Assembly (NCBI RefSeq): GCF_024297145.1
Contig: NZ_JANCTC010000027.1
Location: forward strand, 1-58,425
DNA length: 58,425 bases
Origin: Mesorhizobium sp. LMG 17147
Lineage (GTDB): Bacteria; Pseudomonadota; Alphaproteobacteria; Rhizobiales; Rhizobiaceae
Reading direction: 5' to 3'
The notes below the pieces were generated by a model, which was not told the DNA's origin, ran no database searches, and was given only the letters and a program-made list of their open reading frames with translations. A program made the translations under genes and the position numbers. Shown here piece by piece: positions 1 through 8,361 of this stretch. Positions within the stretch are counted from its first letter, which is position 1. The number at the start of each line of letters is the position of its first letter.

Positions 1-130
1 GCTGGAGGCCGGCGGCGAACGGGTCGGACGCATCCGCGAGCGGCTGCAGGCGCTGACCGAGGGCGGCGACATCACCGTGTCGCGGCTGTCGGTGGCGTCC
101 GGCCTGATGAGCGATCTGACGGGGCTGTGA
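1..130 (+). CDS. C-terminal end of probable NAD-specific glutamate dehydrogenase (partial)
   Basis: An open frame enters from the left edge and stops at a TGA at 128-130, giving 42 visible residues. The tail (…ITVSRLSVASGLMSDLTGL) resembles the C-terminus of the very large (about 1,600 aa) NAD-dependent glutamate dehydrogenases of alphaproteobacteria, which deaminate glutamate to 2-oxoglutarate. The neighbourhood supports this, because in rhizobia that gene commonly precedes an MFS gene and purH, as here. No catalytic region is visible, so the call rests on a short tail and on synteny recalled from memory. Confidence 0.45.
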   Translation, partial: LEAGGERVGRIRERLQALTEGGDITVSRLSVASGLMSDLTGL

Positions 131-318
131 GACGTCTTCCATATCGCGCGGGATTGCCGGGAAGAACTGCGCAATAGAGCGAACGGCGCGCTGCTTTGGG
201 GAGCGCCGGAGCATGATGCCGAACCTAACGATCGGCTTTTGGACAAGATCGTGCTCAACAACAAGGTGGAGCGTCATTCCGATTCGATCGGCATTGAGCA
301 AGCTCCAGCGGAGGGGAC

Positions 319-1695
319 ATGGCTGAGATGGCAGTGCAGCGGGCGTCGGGACGCGGCATCTGGGGATGGATGCTGTTCGACTGGGCGGCACAGCCGTTTT
401 TCACGGTCGTCACTACCTTCATCTTCGGTCCTTATTTCGTCTCGCGCATGGCCAGCAATCCCGAGACCGGGCAAGCGGCCTGGGGCTACGGCATTGCCGC
501 CGCCGGCCTCGTCATCGCCGTTTTGTCGCCGGTCCTCGGTTCGATCGCCGACCAGACAGGACCGCGAAAGCCGTGGATAGCCTTCTTCGCCGCGGTCAAG
601 ATCACCTGCCTCACCCTGCTGTGGTTCGCCGCGCCCGGCTCTGATCTTTTTCTGGTCGTGGCGTTGTTCTCGCTGGCGTCGGTCGCGGCGGAATTCTCGA
701 CCGTGTTCAATGATTCGATGATGCCCCGCCTGGTGCCGAAGAGCGACATCGGCAGGATCTCGAACATGGCCTGGGGGCTCGGCTATCTCGGCGGCATGAT
801 CGCACTGATCTTCGTCGTTACCGTTATGGCCGGCTCGCCCGAAACCGGCAAGACCGTTGTTGGGCTGGACCCGATCTTCGGCCTCGATCCTAGGCTCGGC
901 GAGGACGCGCGCGCCACCGGACCGTTGTCGGCGGCCTGGTATTTCCTGTTCATCCTGCCGATGTTCTTCTTCACGCCGGATGCAATCAAAGGCATTCCAA
1001 TCGGGCCAGCGGTGCGCGAGGGACTGTCGGAACTGAAGTCGACGCTGGCCGAGGTGCGCAAGCGCAGCGGCATTTTTCGCTTTCTCGTCGCCCGCATGAT
1101 CTATCAGGACGGCGTCAACGCGCTGCTGGCGTTGGGCGGAACGTTTGCGGCGGCAATGTTCCATTGGTCGATTACCGAGATCGGCCTGTTCGGCATCATC
1201 CTCAACGTCGTCGCCATAGTCGGATGCCTGGTCGCCGCACGCCTCGACACGGCGCTGGGTTCCAAGTCCATAGTGATGATTTCGCTGGTCATGCTGAGCA
1301 TCGCCACGCTGGGCATCGTCTCGACCGGCCCGGGCTATACGCTGTTCGGCGCCTGGGTGATGCCCGGACTGGACGGCGGCGGATTGTTCGGCACGGCGGC
1401 GGAAAAAGCCTACATTTTCTACGGCCTGCTGATCGGGCTTGCTTTCGGGCCGGTGCAGGCTTCGTCGCGCTCCTACATGGCGCGCAGCGTCTCCGCGGCC
1501 GAATCGGGCCGCTATTTCGGCATCTATGCGCTGGCCGGCCGAGCGACCAGTTTTGCCGCACCTTTCATGGTGGCCACGATCACCCTGGCCAGCGGCTCGG
1601 CGCGGCTCGGCATGGCGGCGATCGTGCTGTTCCTCGGCGCGGGCATGGCGATCCTGATCGGCACGCCCTATCCGGCGGATCGGCCGGCGGAGTGA
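319..1695 (+). CDS. MFS transporter, UMF1/Atg22-like family
   Basis: A 458-residue integral membrane protein with about 12 hydrophobic segments and an MFS-type loop after the second/third segment (SIADQTGPRKPW, around residues 75-86). The N-terminal GWMLFDWAAQPFFTVVTTFIF pattern (around residues 16-36) is typical of the UMF1 family related to vacuolar effluxer Atg22. Members move small solutes such as amino acids; the substrate here is unknown. The start is supported by GAGGGG 2-7 bases upstream of the ATG. It follows the glutamate dehydrogenase tail in the same direction after 188 bases and converges on purH, with stops 39 bases apart. Confidence 0.85.
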   Translation: MAEMAVQRASGRGIWGWMLFDWAAQPFFTVVTTFIFGPYFVSRMASNPETGQAAWGYGIAAAGLVIAVLSPVLGSIADQTGPRKPWIAFFAAVKITCLTLLWFAAPGSDLFLVVALFSLASVAAEFSTVFNDSMMPRLVPKSDIGRISNMAWGLGYLGGMIALIFVVTVMAGSPETGKTVVGLDPIFGLDPRLGEDARATGPLSAAWYFLFILPMFFFTPDAIKGIPIGPAVREGLSELKSTLAEVRKRSGIFRFLVARMIYQDGVNALLALGGTFAAAMFHWSITEIGLFGIILNVVAIVGCLVAARLDTALGSKSIVMISLVMLSIATLGIVSTGPGYTLFGAWVMPGLDGGGLFGTAAEKAYIFYGLLIGLAFGPVQASSRSYMARSVSAAESGRYFGIYALAGRATSFAAPFMVATITLASGSARLGMAAIVLFLGAGMAILIGTPYPADRPAE

Positions 1696-1734
1696 TCTGC
1701 TCGTCCCTTCTCCCACAGAGGGAAGGGAGGGAGT

Positions 1735-3351
1735 TCAATGCCTGAAATGCCTCACGCCGGTAAACACCATGGCGATGCCGTGAGCATCGGCGGCGGCGAT
1801 GACATTGTCGTCGCGCATCGAGCCGCCGGGCTGAATGACGGCGGTGGCGCCGGCTTCGATTGCCGACAAAAGCCCATCCGCGAACGGGAAAAAGGCATCC
1901 GAGGCGACGACCGAGCCCTTGGTCAAAGGCTCCGTCAGACCGGCAGCCTCGGCCGCGTCGAGCGCCTTGCGCGCGGCGATGCGCGAGGAATCGACCCGGC
2001 TCATCTGGCCGGCGCCGATGCCGACTGTAGCGCTATCCCTGGCATAGACTATGGCGTTCGACTTGACGTGCTTTGCCACGCGAAAGGCGAATTTCAGATC
2101 GGCCAATTCGGCCGGCGTCGGAGCGCGGCTGGTCACCACTTTCAGGTCGAGGTCATCGACCACCGCATTGTCGCGGCCCTGGACCAGCAAGCCGCCGGCA
2201 ACCGATTTCAAGCCAAGGCCCGCCGCGCGCGGGTCGGGCAGGCCGCCGGTAACCAGCAGGCGTAGATTCTTCTTGGCGGCAATGATGCGGACTGCTTCCT
2301 CGGACGCCTCCGGTGCGATGATCACTTCGGTAAAGGTCTTGACGATCTCTTCGGCGGTTCCGGCGTCGAGGATGCGGTTCATGGCGACGATGCCGCCGAA
2401 GGCAGAGACCGGATCGCAGGCCAGCGCCTTGGCATAGGCCGCGTGCAGCGAAGCGGCTTCGGCGACGCCGCACGGGTTGGCGTGCTTGATGATGGCAATT
2501 GCGGCGGAGCGGGTCGGATCGAATTCGCCGACCAGCTCGAAGGCGGCGTCGGTGTCGTTGATGTTGTTGTAGGAAAGCTGCTTGCCCTGAAGCTGGCGCG
2601 CCGTAGCGACGCCCGGCCGCCTGTCGCCATTGACATAGAAGCCGGCGCCCTGATGCGGGTTTTCGCCATAGCGCATCACCGATTGCAGCTTGCCGCCGAA
2701 GGCGCGCCATGTCGGATGCTCGATCTCGAGCGCCTCGGCGAACCACCCCGAGATCGCCGCATCGTAGGTGGCAGTACGGGCAAAGGCCTTGGCCGCCAGC
2801 TTCTTGCGGAAATCCAGCGACAGCGAGCCGAAATTCATCTCCAGCGCGTTGAGCACCGAGGCATAGTCGTCAGGGTCGGTGACGGTACCGACATAGGCGT
2901 GGTTCTTGGCCGAGGCACGGATCATCGCCGGGCCGCCAATATCGATGTTCTCGACGATCGCCGCGTAGTCGGCGCCGGAGCGGCGCACCTCTTCGAATGG
3001 ATAGAGATTGGAGACGACGAGGTCTATAGGCTCGATGCCGTGGTCGCGCATCGCAGCGACGTGCTCGGGATCGTCGCGCACGCCGAGCAGTGCGCCATGC
3101 ACCGACGGGTGCAGCGTCTTGACGCGGCCGTCCATGATCTCGGGAAAGCCGGTGAGCTCGGATACGTCGCGCACGGCCATGCCGGCCTCGGCGATCGCCT
3201 TTGCGGTGCCGCCGGTCGAAACCAGCTCGACGCCGGCCGAAGCCAGCGCCTTGGCGAAGTCGATCAGGCCGGTCTTGTCGAAGACGGAGAGCAGCGCGCG
3301 ACGGATCGGAACAAGGTCGGGCGCGGGAATGTTCTTGGCGGCGACGGCCAT
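1735..3351 (-). CDS. purH: Bifunctional AICAR transformylase / IMP cyclohydrolase
   Basis: PurH performs the last two steps of de novo IMP synthesis: formylation of AICAR with 10-formyl-THF, then ring closure. The 538-residue product has the normal length. The N-terminal MGS-like cyclohydrolase domain (about 1-200, beginning RRALLSVFDKTGL and with STGGTAKAI) is followed by the transformylase domain, including the KHANPCG motif around residue 285. I place the start at 3351, where GGAAAGG lies about ten bases upstream; an in-frame extension 18 codons longer has no family counterpart. It is the last gene of a minus-strand run, 84 bases after the heparinase-like gene. Confidence 0.97.
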   Translation of the reverse strand: MAVAAKNIPAPDLVPIRRALLSVFDKTGLIDFAKALASAGVELVSTGGTAKAIAEAGMAVRDVSELTGFPEIMDGRVKTLHPSVHGALLGVRDDPEHVAAMRDHGIEPIDLVVSNLYPFEEVRRSGADYAAIVENIDIGGPAMIRASAKNHAYVGTVTDPDDYASVLNALEMNFGSLSLDFRKKLAAKAFARTATYDAAISGWFAEALEIEHPTWRAFGGKLQSVMRYGENPHQGAGFYVNGDRRPGVATARQLQGKQLSYNNINDTDAAFELVGEFDPTRSAAIAIIKHANPCGVAEAASLHAAYAKALACDPVSAFGGIVAMNRILDAGTAEEIVKTFTEVIIAPEASEEAVRIIAAKKNLRLLVTGGLPDPRAAGLGLKSVAGGLLVQGRDNAVVDDLDLKVVTSRAPTPAELADLKFAFRVAKHVKSNAIVYARDSATVGIGAGQMSRVDSSRIAARKALDAAEAAGLTEPLTKGSVVASDAFFPFADGLLSAIEAGATAVIQPGGSMRDDNVIAAADAHGIAMVFTGVRHFRH

Positions 3352-3435
3352 GGGCTGGCGGCCTTTCCAGTTCTGGTTGGAGAGCGTCCGCGGGCCGTAG
3401 CACATGAGGCCCGGAAATCAAGCAGCAAGGCTTGA

Positions 3436-5184
3436 TCAGTGTTTGCCGTTGCCACTGGCTTCAGCTTTTTCCGGATGACCACCGAGAGTAGTCCGCGTCA
3501 ATTGCCAGTGGACCTCGGAAATCTCCGAGGCTTTGAACGCAAGCACGATCTGCCGGCTGCGGCGCGGGCCGCCGAGCCCGGCGAAATAGATCGATTCCTC
3601 GACCTCGGGTACCACTTCGGTGGAGGTAAACACCCAGGTGTCGGCATGGTCGGCGGCCAGCACCAGACGGTCATGCTCATCCTGGAGCAGGTTTATGTCG
3701 GGATGGACATGGAAACGCACCGTGACGAAATCACGGCCATTGTTGCGGATAGAGGCGCCGCCCGGCCGCAGGAAGCGGTCCCTGCCGGCAAGCACATTGC
3801 CTTCGGTCGATAATTTCAGCTCGCGCTCATGCAGGAAGCCGAAGCGCGCGACATAGCCGTCATGGCGGGCGATGAAGCCCTGGCTGCCCTTCTGGTCGGT
3901 GCGCTTGCAAGGCACATGCTGCGGCCCGCCGATCAAAGGCGTGCCGAGCAGGTCGTTGACGCGCAGGGAGTGGTTGAAGCGCGCCGACGACGTGTCGTTG
4001 ATGGTGGCGGTCGAGTGGGCGGCGGTGGCGCGGGCAAGCGGCCGGAACTCGGCGGCGCCATAGGTGTCTATGCCGGCGTTGACGATATAGTGCTGGCGGC
4101 CCGACGACAATTCGAAGGCGAGGCACCCGGCGTGAGCGGCATTGGACACGTCGACGGGCGGCGGCGGCCCGGTATCGGCGATCACGGTGACACCCCCCAT
4201 CGACAGGCGCTCATAACCCGAATGTGGCGCGTGCAGCAATGGTGCGCCGGCGGTGTCGTCGTGATGCAGGATGCTGGCGATACGGTCGTGGATGGTGGCG
4301 CCCATGCCGTTGAAGCGGGCAAGGCTGCCATCCTGATGGCGAAAGAAGCGCAGCGCCGGCAGCATCCGGTCGATGGCGCCGATCAGGGCGGACGGCGGTG
4401 TCTCGGCCTGATTGGCGTATGTCTGGCGCAACGGCAGAAGGTCGGCGAGGATTTCAAGCACGGCCATCGGATTGCGCGAGATATGGCCGCCGTCAGGCAG
4501 GATCTGGCGGTCGATCTCGTCGCCGAGACTGCGGGTGGCACCGCGCAGCGCCGAGGCCGGCGCCGGCAGCGACAAAGCGGCAAAGGCCAGCGCAGTGCGC
4601 GCGCGCAGCCTGTCCTTGCCGTCCGGCATCTCGCGCGCCATGGCGCGCAGATAGCGGATCTGGACGGCAAGCGATTTCAGGAAGGCGCGGTAGAACGGAA
4701 ATTCGGCGCCCTGCAACACGATCGAGGAATGCTGCAGCCAGGCAATGACGCGCTTGGCCGTCGTGCCGGGCTCCCAGGCGACCCCGGAAATATGGCTGCC
4801 ATGGATTGCAATCCAGTCGGAAACCAACGCCCGCGCGTTGGCGGCGGCGAGTTCGGTACCCGCGGCACGCATGTGGCGCAGCCAGCGAAAGCCATGCAGC
4901 GTCTTTTGCCAGCCGGGATTGGGCACGTCGATCTGGAAGGGCGATTTGCCGCCGGTCTCGACCAGATGCCCCGAAAGCGGATAGCGGCCGTAATAGATCT
5001 CGAGCGCGATCTGAGGATCGGCGAGGCGCAGGTCCGGCGGGGCGATCAGGACGCGCTCCGGCGTGCGGCCTGAGTAGCGCCAGCGATAGAGTGGCCCGGC
5101 ACGCAAGCGCCGGCGCGCCTTGCGCCAGAACTCCCTCGCGACAAGCGTCCACAGACGCGTCGTGTTACCGGCAGCGATTGCCAA
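3436..5184 (-). CDS. Heparinase II/III family protein
   Basis: A 582-residue protein with an all-helical N-terminal toroid (about residues 60-300) followed by a beta-rich C-terminal region, the layout of heparinase II/III-like proteins. Members of the fold cleave uronic-acid-containing polysaccharides by beta-elimination, but many rhizobial copies are uncharacterised. No signal peptide is visible; the N-terminus is basic (FWRKARRRLRAG), so a cytoplasmic or membrane-associated location is more likely than secretion. It lies between rsmB and purH on the same strand, as in related rhizobia. A perfect inverted repeat lies upstream (5211-5241). The family call is firm; lyase activity is not shown. 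Confidence 0.85.
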   Translation of the reverse strand: MAIAAGNTTRLWTLVAREFWRKARRRLRAGPLYRWRYSGRTPERVLIAPPDLRLADPQIALEIYYGRYPLSGHLVETGGKSPFQIDVPNPGWQKTLHGFRWLRHMRAAGTELAAANARALVSDWIAIHGSHISGVAWEPGTTAKRVIAWLQHSSIVLQGAEFPFYRAFLKSLAVQIRYLRAMAREMPDGKDRLRARTALAFAALSLPAPASALRGATRSLGDEIDRQILPDGGHISRNPMAVLEILADLLPLRQTYANQAETPPSALIGAIDRMLPALRFFRHQDGSLARFNGMGATIHDRIASILHHDDTAGAPLLHAPHSGYERLSMGGVTVIADTGPPPPVDVSNAAHAGCLAFELSSGRQHYIVNAGIDTYGAAEFRPLARATAAHSTATINDTSSARFNHSLRVNDLLGTPLIGGPQHVPCKRTDQKGSQGFIARHDGYVARFGFLHERELKLSTEGNVLAGRDRFLRPGGASIRNNGRDFVTVRFHVHPDINLLQDEHDRLVLAADHADTWVFTSTEVVPEVEESIYFAGLGGPRRSRQIVLAFKASEISEVHWQLTRTTLGGHPEKAEASGNGKH

Positions 5185-5210
5185 AATCTCTCCTGATCGT
5201 CCTCACCCAG

Positions 5211-5241
5211 GCACAAGTTTATATGATTCAAGAACTTGTGC
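5211..5241 (-). promoter_or_regulatory. Perfect 9-bp inverted repeat upstream of the heparinase-like gene
   Basis: GCACAAGTT (5211-5219) and AACTTGTGC (5233-5241) are exact reverse complements separated by 13 bases, 27-57 bases upstream of the start at 5184. On the minus strand the spacer reads into TATAAA, so the dyad brackets a plausible -10 box. This is the geometry of a repressor operator, though no regulator is encoded next to it. It could also form a leader hairpin if transcription starts further upstream. Confidence 0.45.
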
Positions 5242-5330
5242 GAAGGCGAATTCCGCGGCAGCGTGGCCGTTCAGCCTGTTTTCCGTGCCTCCTCGCTCCA
5301 AGAAGCCCGACGGCGCCTCGAGATCGGTCC

Positions 5331-6677
5331 TTAGCCGGCTCTGCGCATGCGGGCGGCGAAGAAGCCGTCCAGCCCGGAACGGGCAGGGGAGCCAAGCTCC
5401 AGGTCGGCAGGCGTGGTGCGCAACGTGCCTCGCGGTGTCAGGAACGGGTCGATGCCGGCGATCTCACCCGGCCGAAGCGGGTCGTCGACGATTTCCGCAT
5501 TGCCGGCGAGAAAGCCGCGATAAAGCTCTTCGCCTTCGAGCGGATCGAGCGAGCAGTTGGAGAAGACGATGCGACCGCCAGGCTTGACCAGGGTGACGGC
5601 CCGGACAAGCAGCCGGCGTTGCAGGTCGGCCAGTTTTTCGACGTCGGGCGCCGTCTTCGTCCAGGGGACGTCGGGATGCCGGCGCACCGTGCCGGTCGAA
5701 GAGCAAGGTGCGTCGAGGAGGACGGCGTCGAAGCGGTCCTTCGGCTCGTATTTGAGCAGATCGGCCTGCACCATCTCCGCGGCCAGGCCGAGCCGTTCGA
5801 GGTTCTGCGTCAGCCGTGCCAGCCGCGTTTTGGACATGTCGAGGGCGGTGACGTGGGCGCCGGCGAGGATCAACTGGGCGGTCTTGCCGCCCGGCGCGGC
5901 ACAGAGGTCGGCGATTCGCAAACCATTGATGTCGCCGAACAGCCGGGCCGGCAGGCTGGCCGCCGCGTCCTGAACCCACCAGGCGCCTTCCCCAAAGCCG
6001 GGCAGTTCGGTCACGGAAGCGCTGAGCTTTTCCACCCGCACCGTGTCGGTCGGCAAGACGAAGCCACCGAGCCGTTCGGCCCACAGCGCCGGGTCCGACT
6101 TGACGGTGAAATCGACCGGCGCCTCGTGGCGATGGGCGAGCAGTATGTGCCTGGTCTTGTCGAGGCCGTAGACCGTTTTCAAACGGTCGGAAAACCATTT
6201 TGGCGCCTCGTCGGTGGCCGCAACCGCCGCCGCGAGCTCATCCTGCTTGGCCCGCGCCAACGTACGCAGTACGCCGTTGACGAGGCCGGAAAAGCGCGCC
6301 GTGCGCGGATCGGACTTGGCATGCGTCACGGCGAGGTCGACGGCGGCGCTGTCGGGAACATCGAGGAACAGGATCTGCGCCGCCGCCACATGCAAGATGT
6401 GCGAAAGCGCCGTGGCGTTGGGCGGCAGCGGCTTTTCCAGGCGGCGGGCCAACAGGCCTGATATGGTCATGCGGTAGCGCAGCGCGGTGACCAGAATGGC
6501 GCGCACCAGGGCGCGGTCGCGCAGGTCGAGCGCCTTGTATTGCGGATGCCCGTTTTCATGGTCGGTCAGCCCGTCGAGCGGCGTTCTCGCGTCGATGACG
6601 GCGGCAAGCAGCCGCGCGGCTGCCTTGCGCGCGGCGAGACCGCGAGCTTCTGAAGCCTCACTGTGAGTTGGCCTCAT
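5331..6677 (-). CDS. rsmB: 16S rRNA (cytosine-967-C5)-methyltransferase
   Basis: RsmB methylates C967 of 16S rRNA using SAM. The 448-residue product has an N-terminal NusB-like RNA-binding domain (about 10-145) and a C-terminal Rossmann methyltransferase domain. The SAM loop DLCAAPGGKT is at 257-266. Both family cysteines are present: C325 in DAPCSSTG (catalytic TC/PC motif) and C375 in SNCSLDP. The ATG overlaps the stop of the upstream small gene in an ATGA arrangement, so the two are probably translationally coupled. A spacer of 146 bases separates it from the heparinase-like gene. Confidence 0.95.
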   Translation of the reverse strand: MRPTHSEASEARGLAARKAAARLLAAVIDARTPLDGLTDHENGHPQYKALDLRDRALVRAILVTALRYRMTISGLLARRLEKPLPPNATALSHILHVAAAQILFLDVPDSAAVDLAVTHAKSDPRTARFSGLVNGVLRTLARAKQDELAAAVAATDEAPKWFSDRLKTVYGLDKTRHILLAHRHEAPVDFTVKSDPALWAERLGGFVLPTDTVRVEKLSASVTELPGFGEGAWWVQDAAASLPARLFGDINGLRIADLCAAPGGKTAQLILAGAHVTALDMSKTRLARLTQNLERLGLAAEMVQADLLKYEPKDRFDAVLLDAPCSSTGTVRRHPDVPWTKTAPDVEKLADLQRRLLVRAVTLVKPGGRIVFSNCSLDPLEGEELYRGFLAGNAEIVDDPLRPGEIAGIDPFLTPRGTLRTTPADLELGSPARSGLDGFFAARMRRAG

Positions 6678-7000
6678 TGTGCCGGCGATCGGTTGACTAG
6701 TTTAAATATGGCGCTGACAAAATCTTCTTTGCTTCCTAGGGGTGAGGTCACCTGAATGTAGTCTTTCTCAACCCTGTCAACATAGTCCGCGACTTGCTTT
6801 GGAGATGCACCATCCCCGACAAGCCGGACGATGTGGTGGAGATAGGTGTCATATTCGTTTTCAGGAAGCGGACGAAATTCCAGTTCACTTGATGTTTCCA
6901 TGTTCGCCATCGGTATGCCGATAGGGTTCCAGTGCCTTGCACAAAGATCGCGTATTTCCGCCAGCGAGATCCCGCCTTTTTTGTCTGTCGCGCTCGTCAC
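6674..7000 (-). CDS. Small conserved-looking protein of unknown function, possibly DUF1871-like
   Basis: I do not recognise this 108-residue acidic protein with certainty. The features are HWNPIGI (about residues 23-29), the motif EYDTYLHHIVRLV (about 49-61) and a C-terminal segment ending in FKLVNRSPAQ. The spacing of a WxPIGI motif before an acidic EYD-helix recalls the small DUF1871 proteins, but the match is weak. I choose the GTG at 7000 because it overlaps the htpX stop as GTGA; a GTG at 7006 is also in frame. Its own stop overlaps the rsmB start, so it is embedded in an htpX-x-rsmB operon. Confidence 0.7.
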   Translation of the reverse strand: MTSATDKKGGISLAEIRDLCARHWNPIGIPMANMETSSELEFRPLPENEYDTYLHHIVRLVGDGASPKQVADYVDRVEKDYIQVTSPLGSKEDFVSAIFKLVNRSPAQ

Positions 7001-8013
7001 GACCACGGACCTTTAGGCCCGGTCGGATTGCGTCCCCAGGGATTGGGTTTCGGCCTGGCCGGCTCGGCCGGCCTTTCGGGCCGGGCGGCCCTTTCCCACG
7101 GACCCGACGGCTGCTGCCCGATCCCGTCCGGCGCCGGGCTTGGCCTCGCGGCCGCTTCGGGTGCGCCGGCCATCTGTTGCGCCATCCGCTGCAGGGCGGC
7201 GATGCGGTTTTCGGTGCTCGGGTGGGTGGAGAACAAATTGTCCATGCGCTCGCCGGAAAGAGGATTGATGATGAAGAGATGGGCGGTTGCCGGATTGCGC
7301 TCGGCATCCGGGTTGCGGATGCGTTCGGCGCCACGGGCGATCTTGTCAAGCGCCGAGGCGAGCCACAGCGGGTGTCCACAGATTTCGGCACCGCGCCGGT
7401 CGGCCTCGTATTCGCGAGTGCGGCTCACCGCCATCTGCACGATCATGGCGGCCAAAGGCGCGACGATCATCGCCACCAGCACGCCGACGATGCCGAAGGA
7501 ATTGTTGTTGTCGCGGTTACCGCCGAAGAAGAAGGCGAAATTGCCGAGCATCGAAATTGCGCCGGCGAAGGTGGCGACGATCGTCATGGTCAGCGTATCG
7601 CGGTGCTGCACATGGGCGAGCTCGTGCGCCATCACCGCCGCGACTTCTTCATGCGATAGCCGCTCGAGCAGGCCAGTGCTGGCGGCGACAGCGGCATTTT
7701 GCGGATTGCGGCCGGTGGCGAAGGCATTCGGCTGCGGATTGTCGATGAGATAGGTCCTCGGCATCGGCAGACCGGCGCGTCGGGCGAGGCCCTGCACGAT
7801 GGCGTAATATTCAGGCGCGTTGCTTTCGTCGACCTCGATCGCTCGGTGCATCGCCAGCACCATCTTGTCGGCGTTCCAATAGCTGAACAGATTGGTGCCG
7901 GCAGCGATCAGCAAGGCGATCATCATGCCGCCGGATCCGCCGACCAGATAACCGACGCCCATGAACAGGGCCGTCATTGCGGCCAAAAGCATGGCGGTGC
8001 GAAGGGTGTTCAT
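6997..8013 (-). CDS. htpX: Membrane zinc metalloprotease, heat-shock associated
   Basis: HtpX degrades misfolded inner-membrane proteins. The 338-residue product has two N-terminal membrane segments (about 7-25 and 29-45), the catalytic zinc motif HELAH at 130-134, and further hydrophobic segments after it (around 140-195). The C-terminal about 50 residues form a Pro/Arg-rich tail that is longer than in E. coli HtpX (293 aa). The start at 8013 gives the standard MNTLRTAM N-terminus; an extension eight codons longer is possible but not typical. A sigma-32-like promoter lies upstream. Confidence 0.95.
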   Translation of the reverse strand: MNTLRTAMLLAAMTALFMGVGYLVGGSGGMMIALLIAAGTNLFSYWNADKMVLAMHRAIEVDESNAPEYYAIVQGLARRAGLPMPRTYLIDNPQPNAFATGRNPQNAAVAASTGLLERLSHEEVAAVMAHELAHVQHRDTLTMTIVATFAGAISMLGNFAFFFGGNRDNNNSFGIVGVLVAMIVAPLAAMIVQMAVSRTREYEADRRGAEICGHPLWLASALDKIARGAERIRNPDAERNPATAHLFIINPLSGERMDNLFSTHPSTENRIAALQRMAQQMAGAPEAAARPSPAPDGIGQQPSGPWERAARPERPAEPARPKPNPWGRNPTGPKGPWS

Positions 8014-8069
8014 TGTCTGCTCCGTTCTGCCCAACAAAGGGGTCGATCCCTTGTGGACCCATCGCTATA

Positions 8070-8098
8070 TGATGGGAAACAGCGGTTCTCGTTTCAAT
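8070..8098 (-). promoter_or_regulatory. Candidate RpoH (sigma-32) promoter for htpX
   Basis: On the minus strand ATTGAAA (8098-8092) is followed after 15 bases by CCCATCA (8076-8070). This resembles the heat-shock consensus CTTGAAA / CCCCATNT and sits about 60 bases upstream of htpX, a gene expected to be RpoH-controlled. The first -35 base and the last -10 base differ from consensus, so this remains a prediction. Confidence 0.4.
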
Positions 8099-8129
8099 CG
8101 GGGGCCTTTTCAATCTACCGGAAGATCGC

Positions 8130-8342
8130 ATGATCGACGAATCCAACCAAACACAGGCTCACCACGCGCCGCAAAAGGCGCTGACGCCGGCAGCCCGGCG
8201 CGCTTTGGCGGAGGCCGAGGCCCGGCGGCAAAGATATCGCGAGACGGAGGCCACGCTGCCGCGCGAGATCGGCGGGCGCGGCGGCAAGGAGCCTGGCCGC
8301 TACGGCGACTGGGAGGTCAAGGGCCTGACCAGCGACTTTTAG
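8130..8342 (+). CDS. DUF1674 / SdhAF4-like succinate dehydrogenase assembly factor
   Basis: A 70-residue protein ending in the signature EIGGRGGKEPGRYGDWEVKG followed by LTSDF, the C-terminal motif of DUF1674, the bacterial counterpart of mitochondrial SDHAF4. Eukaryotic SDHAF4 binds flavinylated SdhA and protects it during complex II assembly; a similar role here is inferred. The first 40 residues are Ala/Glu/Arg-rich and variable, as in the family. CCGGAAG precedes the ATG. The gene diverges from htpX across 116 bases and ends 19 bases from the convergent HAD gene. Confidence 0.85.
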   Translation: MIDESNQTQAHHAPQKALTPAARRALAEAEARRQRYRETEATLPREIGGRGGKEPGRYGDWEVKGLTSDF

Positions 8343-8361
8343 CCCAAGCAGGGGCGCCAAA

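Noticed and set aside
274..1716. Long open frame on the minus strand opposite the first MFS gene (480 codons)
   Set aside because: Composition is a low-complexity Arg/Gln/Asp-rich shadow of a GC-rich gene; no domain and it opposes a clear 12-helix transporter.
3352..3405. 18-codon N-terminal extension of purH
   Set aside because: Not present in PurH proteins; the internal ATG at 3351 has a good ribosome-binding site.
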